64,000 nt of DNA from Mariniblastus sp964414815 (GTDB lineage: Bacteria; Planctomycetota; Planctomycetia; Pirellulales; Pirellulaceae), in NCBI GenBank assembly GCA_964414815.1, contig CAYPXY010000020.1, positions 5,108-69,107 on the forward strand, given 5' to 3'. The position numbers and the translations under genes are program-made. Below are positions 25,943 through 34,730 of this stretch, piece after piece (position 1 is the first letter of the stretch; every line of letters starts with the position of its first letter). Below the pieces are notes generated by a model. The model did not search any database. It was not told the DNA's origin and saw only the letters and a list, made by a program, of their open reading frames with translations.

Positions 25943-26863
25943 TCAGCGCACCGCCACGATGTACGCGAGCCAGACGGGGTGGCTTGGTGCGGTGTCTCGG
26001 CGTTCCCAGATCGAATCGTCTTCTTCATTCTCGAAATAGACGACGGAATCCGAAAATCCGGCTTCGGCCAACATCTCGCGGACTTCGGGGATTGTCCAAA
26101 AACGCCAATCGTATTCGAAGGCGTTTTTGATTTCGCTTCCGTCCTTGAACTGAAATGAGATAGAGAATTTGGCGTCGTTATTGAAGGGATTGAAGCTGAC
26201 CTGCTTCCAGAAATAACTAAACTTCTTTTTGCCCTTGCCGATGACTTTCTCGTCTTCGTTGCCTTCTTTGTAGCAATCGCCTCCACCCATCATATCCAGC
26301 ACCATGATGCCGCCCGGTTTCAGGTTCTGACGAGCGACCCGAAGGTAGTGAACGACTTCGGGGCGAGTTTTGAAAATCCAGAAGGAAAAATTTTGCGCCG
26401 CCAGCACATCCACTGGGGGCGGATTCTCGAAACGGACATCCTGTTCCAGCAGTTGAATGCGATCCTGTTGTTTGGGTGTGAGTTTCGACAGATTGTGTTC
26501 GCGGCCCCACGCCAGCGTCTCCGCACACAAGTCGACTCCCACCGCCGTTCCGTTCTTCCGTGTGCGAACCCATTCGCAGCAAACTTCAAACGTCCCGCAA
26601 AAATCTTCTCTCAGCGATTGTGGCTTTTTCTGGTTGAAGTCGCGATAGGCCTGATCAAAGAACGAGACATCGTGCTCGGGGCACTGAACCGACTTCTGGT
26701 AGCAAATGTGCTTGTCGGCTTTTTCGGCCAGCGTCCGTTTTGATTTTTGCTTGCCTTTGGATTTCTCGGATTCTTCGAATTGGTCGAATTGGTCGAATTG
26801 GTGGCCAGACTCTCTGTGATTCCTGCGTTGGTTGTGCTTCTTGTCTTTGTCTTTTTTGGCCAT
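25943..26863 (-). CDS. Class I SAM-dependent methyltransferase
   Basis: 306 residues from the ATG at 26863, with AGGAATTGAG upstream. The N-terminus is lysine-rich and low in complexity, with a tandem QFDQFDQFE. After LREDFCGTFEVCCEW the motif I equivalent is AVGVDLCAETLAWGREH. Further down are VDVLAAQNFSFWIF and LKPGGIMVLDMMGG, then an aromatic-rich C-terminal region. The substrate is unknown. Convergent with serA across a repeat element. Confidence 0.85.
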   Translation of the reverse strand: MAKKDKDKKHNQRRNHRESGHQFDQFDQFEESEKSKGKQKSKRTLAEKADKHICYQKSVQCPEHDVSFFDQAYRDFNQKKPQSLREDFCGTFEVCCEWVRTRKNGTAVGVDLCAETLAWGREHNLSKLTPKQQDRIQLLEQDVRFENPPPVDVLAAQNFSFWIFKTRPEVVHYLRVARQNLKPGGIMVLDMMGGGDCYKEGNEDEKVIGKGKKKFSYFWKQVSFNPFNNDAKFSISFQFKDGSEIKNAFEYDWRFWTIPEVREMLAEAGFSDSVVYFENEEDDSIWERRDTAPSHPVWLAYIVAVR

Positions 26864-26958
26864 GATCTCAATTCCTGTTGCAGTGGGGCGAAACGCCACC
26901 GACCATTGTAACCGAACTTGAAGCCCAATGACACTCATTTCAATCAAACGAATGGTCG

Positions 26959-27234
26959 CCGTTCACGGGAAATGAAACCGTTTAGCCGCAAGCCGTCGGG
27001 GGTTGCTGCCAGAAAGTTCGCTAATACCGAGATCGCTCCATCAGCAACCCCCAAAGGCGCGCCGGCCACCGGGTTGCGGCTATTTATGGAGTGCGGGACT
27101 TTTGTACCGCTTTGGATATTTGGATTTCATCGGTGGTCGAAACCGTCGCAAACCATAGAAACAATAGCGGTACAAGAGTCCCGCACTCCATAGAGGCTCC
27201 ATAGCGGCTAAACGGTTTCATTTTCCGTGAACGG
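26959..27234. repeat. 276-bp element with 31-bp terminal inverted repeats
   Basis: The arms at 26959-26989 and 27204-27234 match with one mismatch. They begin CCGTTCACGG and run into GTTTAGCCGC. A second, inner pair of arms lies at 27085-27111 and 27166-27192 (GGAGTGCGGGAC and inverse). No protein is encoded. It lies between the methyltransferase and the exonuclease-family gene; the wider spacer 26864-27322 holds nothing else. Confidence 0.9.
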
Positions 27235-27322
27235 TTACCAAAATTGTCTCCATCGCATAGGCCGCGTATCCGATGTAGAATGAGCGGGAATTACCGACTA
27301 ACTTTTTGAAACTCAACTTTCC

Positions 27323-28951
27323 ATGTCAACTCGAACACGATTTTTGCTGGTTTTTACGCTGATCACCGTCTTGATCGGAAACGGCCCGTTTCAATCGCCT
27401 GCCCTGGCCGATGATTCCTTCGAGTTCAAGGCGATGACCTGGAATATCTGGCGCGGTGGTCGGGAAGACGGCAAAGACATCGGACCCGCACGCGTGATAG
27501 AGGTGATTCGCGAGAGCAAGGCGGACATCATCGCAATGCAGGAAACCTATGGATCAGGCGAACTCATCGCCAAGGAGCTTGGGTTTCACTTTCAACCGCG
27601 AGGAACCAATGTTTCGATCTTCAGCCGGTTTCCGATTGTCGAAGATATTTCTGTCTTTGAAGAGTTCAAGTGCGTCGGGGCCATCGTACAACTTCCGAAC
27701 GACCAGCAAATTGCTTTCTATTCGATCTGGCTTCCCTACGCAAAAGAAATCTGGGAGGAAGGCACCCGCAAACCTGACGATGTGGATTCCTGGTTGGCGG
27801 CCTGTGCTCCATCGGCGGTCGATTTGAAAGTCATTCGGGACGCCATTGATGAAAGGCTCAGTGATTCGAAGTACAGCGGGATTCCGGTGATGATTGCGGG
27901 TGATTTCAATTCGATGTCCCACCTGGACTACACGTCCGTTGCCAGATCGGAGTATGGCGGGATTGTCCAATGGCCGACCAGTCAAGTAATGACCGACCAT
28001 GGATATCGCGATACCTGGCGAGAATTGCATCCCACCATTGATCGGGCCAAGGATCGAACCTGGACGCCTCGATTTCCCAAGCAGGAGCAGGATCGAATTG
28101 ATTTCATTTATTATCGCGGGGATCGGCTCGAAGCCATCGATTCCTCCCTGATGGATCAACACGCCGAGCTGTTTCCTTCCGATCATGCGGCGCTGCTGGC
28201 GACCTTTCGTTGTCAAAAAACGCCTGCCTCCAGTGATTCATCTGAGTTGAAGGTGCTCTGCTACAACATCCGGCGCTGTCTCGGAACAGACAACAAAACC
28301 GATACGCAGCGAACGATCGACGCGATAGCCAAGTACGGCGACCTTGATTTCATTGGGCTTCAGGAAGTCGATGTCGAATGTCAGCGAAGTGGTTCGATCA
28401 ATCAACCACGTGAATTTGGAGCGGCATTGAACATGCACTCCTCGTTTGGCAGCTTTTTCGAATTGCAGGGTGGAAGATACGGTCTGGCGATTCTCTCGAA
28501 GCACCCGATTTACCGAGCCGAGGAAGTTGTACTGCCAGAGGGAAATGAGCGTCGCGTAGCCTTGGCTGCGGAAGTCCGGCTCCCAAGCGGAGAACGAATA
28601 CTGGTGGTCAATGTTCACTTTGATTGGGTCCAAGACGACCAATTTCGCTTTGCACAAGCATCGGAACTTCGCAAATACCTGTCGGAGCAAAAGCTGCCCT
28701 ATGTTTTGTTGGGCGATTTCAATGACACGCCTGAATCGAGAACCTTGGCGCTATTTCAGGACGACTTGCTGGCCGCTAAAAAACCGGAGACGGATCGATT
28801 CACATTCTCTTCGGAGCATCCTCGGGTGGAAATCGATTTCATTTTTGCTTCGCCAACGTCGCGTTGGGAGTTCCAAGAAGTGAAAGTAGGCGATGATTCA
28901 GTAACGTCCGATCACCGCCCCGTTTTCGCAAGGTTAACTCTATCGAAGTAA
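27323..28951 (+). CDS. Exported protein with two endonuclease/exonuclease/phosphatase domains
   Basis: 542 residues with a signal peptide ending near PALA-DD. The domain is duplicated. Copy 1 (about residues 33-297) has MTWNIWRGG, QETYG, GDFNS with D194, and a terminal SDHAALLATF. Copy 2 (about 310-540) has VLCYNIRRC, GLQEVD, GDFND with D465, and SDHRPVFARL. The Mg-binding Glu and the catalytic Asp/His motifs are present in both, so both may be active. This family cleaves phosphodiesters (DNA, sphingomyelin, phosphoinositides). The substrate here is unknown. Confidence 0.9.
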   Translation: MSTRTRFLLVFTLITVLIGNGPFQSPALADDSFEFKAMTWNIWRGGREDGKDIGPARVIEVIRESKADIIAMQETYGSGELIAKELGFHFQPRGTNVSIFSRFPIVEDISVFEEFKCVGAIVQLPNDQQIAFYSIWLPYAKEIWEEGTRKPDDVDSWLAACAPSAVDLKVIRDAIDERLSDSKYSGIPVMIAGDFNSMSHLDYTSVARSEYGGIVQWPTSQVMTDHGYRDTWRELHPTIDRAKDRTWTPRFPKQEQDRIDFIYYRGDRLEAIDSSLMDQHAELFPSDHAALLATFRCQKTPASSDSSELKVLCYNIRRCLGTDNKTDTQRTIDAIAKYGDLDFIGLQEVDVECQRSGSINQPREFGAALNMHSSFGSFFELQGGRYGLAILSKHPIYRAEEVVLPEGNERRVALAAEVRLPSGERILVVNVHFDWVQDDQFRFAQASELRKYLSEQKLPYVLLGDFNDTPESRTLALFQDDLLAAKKPETDRFTFSSEHPRVEIDFIFASPTSRWEFQEVKVGDDSVTSDHRPVFARLTLSK

Positions 28952-28956
28952 GTGGC

Positions 28957-29357
28957 GTTTAGCCGCAAGCCGGAGCCGACCGCCAATCGTTTGCAGCTAC
29001 AGCAAGAAGCCGATCCATCAATGATTGAAGCTGGAAGATCGAGTGATGGTCGGCGCAGGCGCGTCGGGTAGGGGCAATCTCCATAACCAACCTGTCAGCC
29101 AATCAATTACATGCAAAACCTAGGAAAGGTACCAAAAACGTGTGGTAATACCGAAATCACTCCATCAGCAATCCCCAAAGGCGCGCGGGGCACCAGGTTG
29201 GAGGTATTTTATTGGTAGGCAGGTTGATTGCGGAGGCGGCACGCTGCCGGCGCGCCTGCGCCGACCACCTCTCGATTTTCCCGAATCCATCATTGGCGAA
29301 TTGGATACGTAGGGTAACTGCAAACCACTTGCGGTCGGCTTCGGCTTGCGGCTAAAC
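28957..29357. repeat. 401-bp imperfect giant inverted repeat
   Basis: The outer arms 28957-28983 and 29331-29357 (GTTTAGCCGCAAGCCGGAGC... and inverse) differ by one base. The interior continues with looser pairing, including GGTCGGCGCAGGCGCG on the left and CGCGCCTGCGCCGACC on the right. Half of this element also occurs at 44869-45062. No coding potential was seen in 28952-29405. Confidence 0.9.
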
Positions 29358-29405
29358 GAAAACATAGACAGTGTCTCCACGAATGCCACTAACCCTCCGA
29401 TTCCA

Positions 29406-30803
29406 CTAATCCTCCGGCAGCGGTTTGCCTTTCGTCTCCGGCAGGAAGAGGATCGCCACGATGCCCAACAGGAAAATGATGCTCATGTACGACGCCGCAT
29501 TGCGGAAGGCGTCGACCTTGATTTCTGCGGTGGCTCCGGTGGGCACGAGCGCCTTTTGCAATGCGCCGAGTGTCAAGGGACCGGTCGCAGCAATAAATCG
29601 ACCGACGTTGTAACAAAAACTGGTGCCGGTGCTGCGCAGCCGTGTCGGAAACAACTCCGGTAAATAGATTGCAAAACCTGCAAACAGGGCAAACTGGCAG
29701 GCTCCCATCAAGGCCGACATCCAGATATCGCCGATACCACTGAACCGCTGGAAGAAGAAAATCGTGGCCAGCATTGCAACGGTCGGTGCCAAGATAAAAG
29801 AAAGCTTTCGTCCGAGCCGCTGCGCGACCCAGGCAAAACCAAGCATTCCAAAAAAGCCACCAATATTTTGACAGATCGAATTAATCCCGACCCATTTACT
29901 TCGCTCTGCTGAAATCTGTGATTCCTCAACGCCCCGTTCTCGCAGTGAATTTTCGATTACGTCGCCGACCAATTCGGGAGCAAAAAAGCCGATCCCCCAT
30001 AACCCGATAATGCCCGAAATGCACAGCAACATCCCCATCAAGGCATGTCTTCGCCAGCGTGCGTCGCTGAAGAGCGATGTATAAGACCCGAATTTGGCGC
30101 CCGTCAATCGGCCTGCTTCGCGGGCTCTGACCCATTTCTCAGGTTCCTTCAATCGGTACTGAATGAAAACGCAAAGGAAGGCGGGAATTGCTCCAATGAG
30201 AAACATGTATTTCCATTGCGAACCGGCTTCAATCGTTCCATTGGTAATCAGCCGCCCCATCCACATACTGATCAGTCCGGCCGTAATGTTTCCGACTGCG
30301 GAAAGAGCTTGCAGCAACCCGAGTGCACCGGATCGCGATTGGTCTGGAAGGCTGTCTGCCACCAAGGCAACCGCCAGTCCGAACACGCCGCCGACGCCCA
30401 GTCCTGTCAGAAAGCGATAAATCGCAAAGTCGATCCAGCCAACCGAAAACGCTGACAGCCCCGTACACAATGAATAGATCAGAACCGTGAGCGTCAATGT
30501 TTTGGCTCTTCCGATCCGGTCGCCGATGGCACCAAAGAGCAAGCCGCCTGTCGCCCAGCCACACATAAAAATCGACGTCGCATAACCGGCAAATTGTTTG
30601 ATGACGGGGCCATCCGTTTCCATCGGAAGCAGCGCCGTCAGTGCATCGTTGCGAGCCAACAGGAAAATCTGCTGGTCGAGGCAATCAAACAACCAGGCCA
30701 GCGCAGCCATCGCAAAAACAAACCAATGGTAGCCGCTAAGGTGTTTCCACCAAGGACCGGTTGAGAGATGTGGGGCAGTCTGAGAGTCGGAATTCATCGT
30801 CAT
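29406..30803 (-). CDS. Major facilitator superfamily transporter
   Basis: 465 residues with about 12 hydrophobic segments. The conserved loop motif GDRIGRAKTL after the second helix, and the symmetric motif AQRLGRKLSF after the eighth, are present, typical of the MFS sugar/metabolite branch. It ends in LFLPETKGKPLPED, the PETKG motif typical of that branch. A cytoplasmic-membrane secondary transporter; substrate unknown (sugar or aromatic acid possible). Start preceded by GGAAAG. It lies downstream of the AraC regulator gene on the same strand, which may control it. Confidence 0.92.
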   Translation of the reverse strand: MTMNSDSQTAPHLSTGPWWKHLSGYHWFVFAMAALAWLFDCLDQQIFLLARNDALTALLPMETDGPVIKQFAGYATSIFMCGWATGGLLFGAIGDRIGRAKTLTLTVLIYSLCTGLSAFSVGWIDFAIYRFLTGLGVGGVFGLAVALVADSLPDQSRSGALGLLQALSAVGNITAGLISMWMGRLITNGTIEAGSQWKYMFLIGAIPAFLCVFIQYRLKEPEKWVRAREAGRLTGAKFGSYTSLFSDARWRRHALMGMLLCISGIIGLWGIGFFAPELVGDVIENSLRERGVEESQISAERSKWVGINSICQNIGGFFGMLGFAWVAQRLGRKLSFILAPTVAMLATIFFFQRFSGIGDIWMSALMGACQFALFAGFAIYLPELFPTRLRSTGTSFCYNVGRFIAATGPLTLGALQKALVPTGATAEIKVDAFRNAASYMSIIFLLGIVAILFLPETKGKPLPED

Positions 30804-30921
30804 TGCTTTCCATTGAGTTACTGGGGAGGCCGTAATCTCGCCTTAACAACAAGAAAGACATTGTAGTGCTTCGTTCGCTCGGTGTTGACCCTACTGCCAG
30901 ATTTGCCTGGACTGGATTCTT

Positions 30922-31914
30922 CTACCTGAACCGAGTGCGAAATTCACTTGGAGGCATCCCGATTCGTTTCGAAAAAGTCGTTGTAAGATGGCTGTGGCTG
31001 GAAAAACCAGTATGCAGGGCAATGGCTGTGATATCGTCGCGCGTATGCAGCAATCGCCATTGGGCTTGCCGCAACCTCTGCGTCAACAAGTACTGCGCTG
31101 GCGTGGTTCCGAATGCTTTGCGAAAAGCGATTAGTAAATGATGAGTGGTCATTTCCACGAACTCCGCCAGGCCTTGCAAGGTGATCCGCTCGCCCAGTCG
31201 ATTCAAAACGTATTCCTGTAACGCCTGAGTTTGTGCCGATGTCAACGCGGGCAGTTTTGTATCTTGATCGCGATCGAGCCTCACGCCGGCCTGGCAAGTC
31301 AAGATCGCTCGCCCCGCGATGGATTCGGCTAGCGTCGCTCCCGCCAAACCTGAACCATCGTCACCCGCCATCGCTATTTGCACCAACCGCCTTGTTTGCT
31401 CAAACAGGGTATCGTCACGAGTTCCTGCCAAGGGGTGTGCCAATCGGTTGGCGAGGCGGTGCTGCGGTCTTTCAAGTGTATTGAAGGTCGAGGGCGAAAT
31501 GGTCAAAACCGCGTACTGAATGAAATCGCCAACCGCCGAACTGACATAGCGGCTACCGGCCGGGATGCTCCAGATTTCGCCAGCGACGGCAGGCCCGCAA
31601 CGGTTGCATCTGCCGTCCAGCTCCGTTTCCAGGAAATCCATCCGTCCCTCCAAATGGACGATCACAACGTGGTTGTCTTCATGCACTTGCCAGTCGGTCC
31701 GCTTTGAAATGTCTTGACCGACGACCTGAAGTTGCAATCCGCACCACGAAAATCGGCGGTCGAGTTGCCTGACTAAATGACTGCCAGAAATAGCAGGATC
31801 GTCCATGGTTTGAGGCACTCGCATAAAAACAGAATGAAAAAATGGATTAAATGATCTGGATTCGGGACTCTCGGAGAATTTGGAAGCCTTGGAAACTGGA
31901 ATATGGTATCCCAT
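30922..31914 (-). CDS. AraC family transcription regulator
   Basis: 330 residues, or 300 if the ATG at 31824 is used; no clear ribosome site decides. The N-terminal part is a cupin-like sensor (VHEDNHVVIVHLEGRMDF ... VAGEIWSIPAGSRYV). The C-terminal ~100 residues hold two helix-turn-helix units (LQGLAEFVEMTTHHLLIAFRKAFG and ITAIALHTGFSSHSHLTTTFSKRIGMPPSEFR). The stretch TGFSSHSHLTTTFSKRIGMPP is standard for AraC/XylS. It is divergent from an SDR gene (93 bases between starts), a common sign that it controls that gene. Confidence 0.93.
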   Translation of the reverse strand: MGYHIPVSKASKFSESPESRSFNPFFHSVFMRVPQTMDDPAISGSHLVRQLDRRFSWCGLQLQVVGQDISKRTDWQVHEDNHVVIVHLEGRMDFLETELDGRCNRCGPAVAGEIWSIPAGSRYVSSAVGDFIQYAVLTISPSTFNTLERPQHRLANRLAHPLAGTRDDTLFEQTRRLVQIAMAGDDGSGLAGATLAESIAGRAILTCQAGVRLDRDQDTKLPALTSAQTQALQEYVLNRLGERITLQGLAEFVEMTTHHLLIAFRKAFGTTPAQYLLTQRLRQAQWRLLHTRDDITAIALHTGFSSHSHLTTTFSKRIGMPPSEFRTRFR

Positions 31915-32007
31915 GACATTCTGAAATACAACAAAGGCGGACCGTTGACACTGATTGTTCAGTAGTCATCCGTCCCACCCCCTCCAACCCATCAAGGAAA
32001 ACAAAAA

Positions 32008-32766
32008 ATGAGTCAACACACCATCGAAGGAAAGACTGTACTGATTGCGGGCGGAGCCAAGAATCTGGGAGGATTGATCGCCCGAGATTTGGCGGCGTCC
32101 GGAGCGGCGGCAATCGTCGTCCACTACAACAGCGATGCAACGCGCGGTGCCGCAGAAGAAACACTGTCCGCTGTAAAAAGCGCAGGAGCCAAAGGGATTG
32201 TGGTGCAAGGCGATTTGACTCAAGTTGCGGCATGTCAGGATCTGTTCAAACAGGCCGTCGACCAGTTTGGCGCACTGGATGTAGCGATCAACACGGCTGG
32301 CATGGTGCTGAAAAAGCCTTTGCTGGAAACCACCGAAGCGGAATTCGACCAGATGTTTGCCGTGAATACCAAGGCCGCGTTCTTTTTCCTGCAGGAAGCT
32401 GCTAAACACTCCAATGATGGCGGGAAGATTTGTACCATTGTAACCTCGTTGCTGGGAGCTTTCACCGGATTGTATTCCACTTATGCGGGAGCCAAGGCCG
32501 CCGTCGATCATTTCACCCGCGCCGCCGCGAAAGAACTTGGTCCGCGCGGTATTTCAGTAACGGCCGTCGCGCCAGGGCCGATGGACACGCCCTTTTTCTA
32601 TGGACAGGAATCGCCTGAAGCCGTTGCCTACCATCAATCGGCATCTGCGTTGGGGGGCCTGACCGACCTCAAAGACATCGTACCGCTGGTCAAGTTCCTG
32701 ATCACGGATGGCTGGTGGATCACGGGCCAAACCATCTTTGCCAACGGTGGCTATACCACTCGGTAA
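32008..32766 (+). CDS. Short-chain dehydrogenase/reductase
   Basis: 252 residues with AAGGAAAAC upstream. The cofactor motif is GGAKNLGG at 15-22, a variant of TGxxxGxG. The NAG motif is read as NTAGM, and the catalytic residues are S147, Y159 and K163 (YAGAK). The C-terminal FANGGYTTR is typical. A cytosolic NAD(P) oxidoreductase; substrate unknown. The divergent AraC gene may respond to its substrate and regulate it. Confidence 0.95.
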   Translation: MSQHTIEGKTVLIAGGAKNLGGLIARDLAASGAAAIVVHYNSDATRGAAEETLSAVKSAGAKGIVVQGDLTQVAACQDLFKQAVDQFGALDVAINTAGMVLKKPLLETTEAEFDQMFAVNTKAAFFFLQEAAKHSNDGGKICTIVTSLLGAFTGLYSTYAGAKAAVDHFTRAAAKELGPRGISVTAVAPGPMDTPFFYGQESPEAVAYHQSASALGGLTDLKDIVPLVKFLITDGWWITGQTIFANGGYTTR

Positions 32767-32848
32767 ACGCCCATACTGTTCGGGTGATTTTCGTATGATA
32801 AGATGAGAATCGTTGTTTACCGATGTTAACCCGTTGAACAGGAAATAC

Positions 32849-33715
32849 ATGATGATAAAACAAGCTGGCTGGTTGGGATGTCGTTTTCTTTTGGTTGCCC
32901 TGGTTTGTAGTGGAACTGGCTGGATTTGCACGCCGGCGGTTTCTGCTCAATCGACCGAAAAGGAGAACGATGTGATTGAGGGAGACACGGCCGAAGTGGT
33001 CGATGCGGAGGAGCGAGTGTTGCAGCTCGTTGCTGGAGACGGCAAATACAAAATCAAAATCGATACTTTGGCGGCGCCGGAATTGACCGATTGGGCACGG
33101 GATGAGTTGGCTCCAGTCGTGGTGGAGTGGTATCCCAAGATCGTCGAGTTATTGCCGAGTGACGGCTACTCAGCTCCTGACACGTTCTCGATTACATTCA
33201 GCCCCGAATTCAGTGGTGTCGCGTTCGCATCCGGGAGACGAATCAGTGGTGCAGCCACTTGGTTCGCAAAAAATCTGAAAGGAGAAGCCAAGGGCGCGAT
33301 TGTTCATGAAATGGTTCATGTCGTTCAGCAGTACGGCTCCGCACGACGAGGCAACCGTCAAGCAACTCGCCCTCCTGGATGGTTGACGGAAGGAATTGCG
33401 GATTACGTCCGGTGGTTTTTGTACGAACCGGAATCCGGTGGTGCGAAGTTGACGACCAGAAGCCTACCTCGGGCACGACACGATGCCAGCTACCGGGTCA
33501 GCGCCAACTTTCTCGATTGGTTGGTGGCCAATCACGATCCTGAGTTTGTCCGAAAGCTGAACGCTGAGATTCGTCAGGGAACGTGGCGAGATGAAATTTG
33601 GGAAGAGCTGAGCGGAAAGTCGGTGGTCGAGCTGGAGAGAGACTGGAAACAGGCCCGGGCCAAGGAACTGGGAATCGACAGCAGCGAGTCTTCTGACTCC
33701 GATACCGAAAATTAG
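32849..33715 (+). CDS. Exported basic-secretory-protein-like metallopeptidase
   Basis: 288 residues from the ATG at 32849, which has AGGAAA upstream. The signal peptide ends near AVSA-QS. The zinc motif HEMVH (H153, E154, H157) lies in VHEMVHVVQQY, and RPPGWLTEGIADYVRWF follows, which supplies the downstream WLTEGIADY pattern of the plant/bacterial basic secretory protein family. The stop codon is followed by a palindrome between 20-base direct repeats. Likely secreted protease; target unknown. Confidence 0.85.
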   Translation: MMIKQAGWLGCRFLLVALVCSGTGWICTPAVSAQSTEKENDVIEGDTAEVVDAEERVLQLVAGDGKYKIKIDTLAAPELTDWARDELAPVVVEWYPKIVELLPSDGYSAPDTFSITFSPEFSGVAFASGRRISGAATWFAKNLKGEAKGAIVHEMVHVVQQYGSARRGNRQATRPPGWLTEGIADYVRWFLYEPESGGAKLTTRSLPRARHDASYRVSANFLDWLVANHDPEFVRKLNAEIRQGTWRDEIWEELSGKSVVELERDWKQARAKELGIDSSESSDSDTEN

Positions 33716-33806
33716 GCGTGAACCGTGGGGTAGGCTTCCAGCCTGCCTTGGTAGTTTCGGCAGGCTGGAAGCCTACCCCACGAACCGACTCTGATACCGA
33801 AAATTA
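33695..33806. repeat. Perfect 24-bp palindrome flanked by 20-bp direct repeats
   Basis: The arms at 33724-33747 and 33759-33782 (GGGGTAGGCTTCCAGCCTGC core) match fully around an 11-base loop. The flanking copies of GACTCYGATACCGAAAATTA lie at 33695-33714 (end of the peptidase gene) and 33787-33806 (over the stop of the convergent gene). The layout looks like an insertion with target duplication or a recombination product. Confidence 0.9.
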
Positions 33807-34595
33807 ATACGACATATATCGCAGCAGGTTCCGGATCGGCTCGCCATCAATGTAGGCCTTGGGCTGACCGAGAATTCCTTGGCCGATGTACGTTCCGGGC
33901 GGCAGGTTGCGAAGGCTCAGCAGCGGTGAATAGTTCGTTCGATTTGCCGGAGCCAAGGTTGGGTTGTTCCATGTTTGCGGCACGCCGTAGTACCCGGCCG
34001 CTGGATCAACGGGTGCATATTGAGGCACGCCATAGGTGACCGACGGTTGCGGTGCGCTGAGCGAGGGAGTTCCAATGATGGCCGGCGCCGAGGTACCAAC
34101 ACCGGTTCCCGATTGGACGGGCGAGTAATTGGGAACGGGATACGTTGTGGTCGTCGTGCCACCCACGCAGGTCGGGCAGTTTTGAGCGATCGTGTAGGGT
34201 TGGTTTGGCTGGTAGAAACTGGTTGGCTGATAGGGCTGATTCCCGAGCGGTGCCAATCCGAGGGTGTTGGTAGGCCGAGTCCCGGCAAACGCGTAGTTGG
34301 GTTGTTGGGTGGGATAGGCATAGCCGGGGGTAGTTGCAGGAGGACTGCTTGACCACTGGCCTGCATAGACCGTTCGGGGCTGATAGCCGACGGTCGGTGT
34401 GTGGCTGTAGCGAACAGGAAGCTGCGCAATCGTGGTTGTCTGAATGCCCTGATTCGGTGTTGCCTGACTCATGACCGCTCCGCCACCCGGGAGTGGAGAG
34501 CTGGATCGAATGTACTCTTGGCCGTTTCCTGTTTGTGCCGGGACCGGCGAAGCAAGGAGAGCAAGAACAATCAGGGTGGTCGAGATTCGATACAT
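33804..34595 (-). CDS. Exported Pro/Gln/Tyr-rich protein
   Basis: 263 residues from the ATG at 34595, which opens a signal peptide (MYRISTTLIVLALLASPVPAQ). A TTG eight codons earlier is less likely. The middle is low-complexity, rich in P, Q, T, Y and N, with one CPTC pair. The end, LPPGTYIGQGILGQPKAYIDGEPIRNLLRYMSY, is ordered-looking and recurs in planctomycete surface proteins as I recall. Probably secreted or wall-associated. Function unknown. Confidence 0.8.
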   Translation of the reverse strand: MYRISTTLIVLALLASPVPAQTGNGQEYIRSSSPLPGGGAVMSQATPNQGIQTTTIAQLPVRYSHTPTVGYQPRTVYAGQWSSSPPATTPGYAYPTQQPNYAFAGTRPTNTLGLAPLGNQPYQPTSFYQPNQPYTIAQNCPTCVGGTTTTTYPVPNYSPVQSGTGVGTSAPAIIGTPSLSAPQPSVTYGVPQYAPVDPAAGYYGVPQTWNNPTLAPANRTNYSPLLSLRNLPPGTYIGQGILGQPKAYIDGEPIRNLLRYMSY

Positions 34596-34730
34596 AAAGT
34601 TGAGCCGCTGGTTAAACAAAGTTCGCAGAATGATCTACATTATAAGTAGCAAAGTCAACCAGGTGACTCAATGTTCGTAGCGCTTCGAGCTGCATTCATC
34701 TGCAGCTAGCAAGCATCAATCATACCGTAC

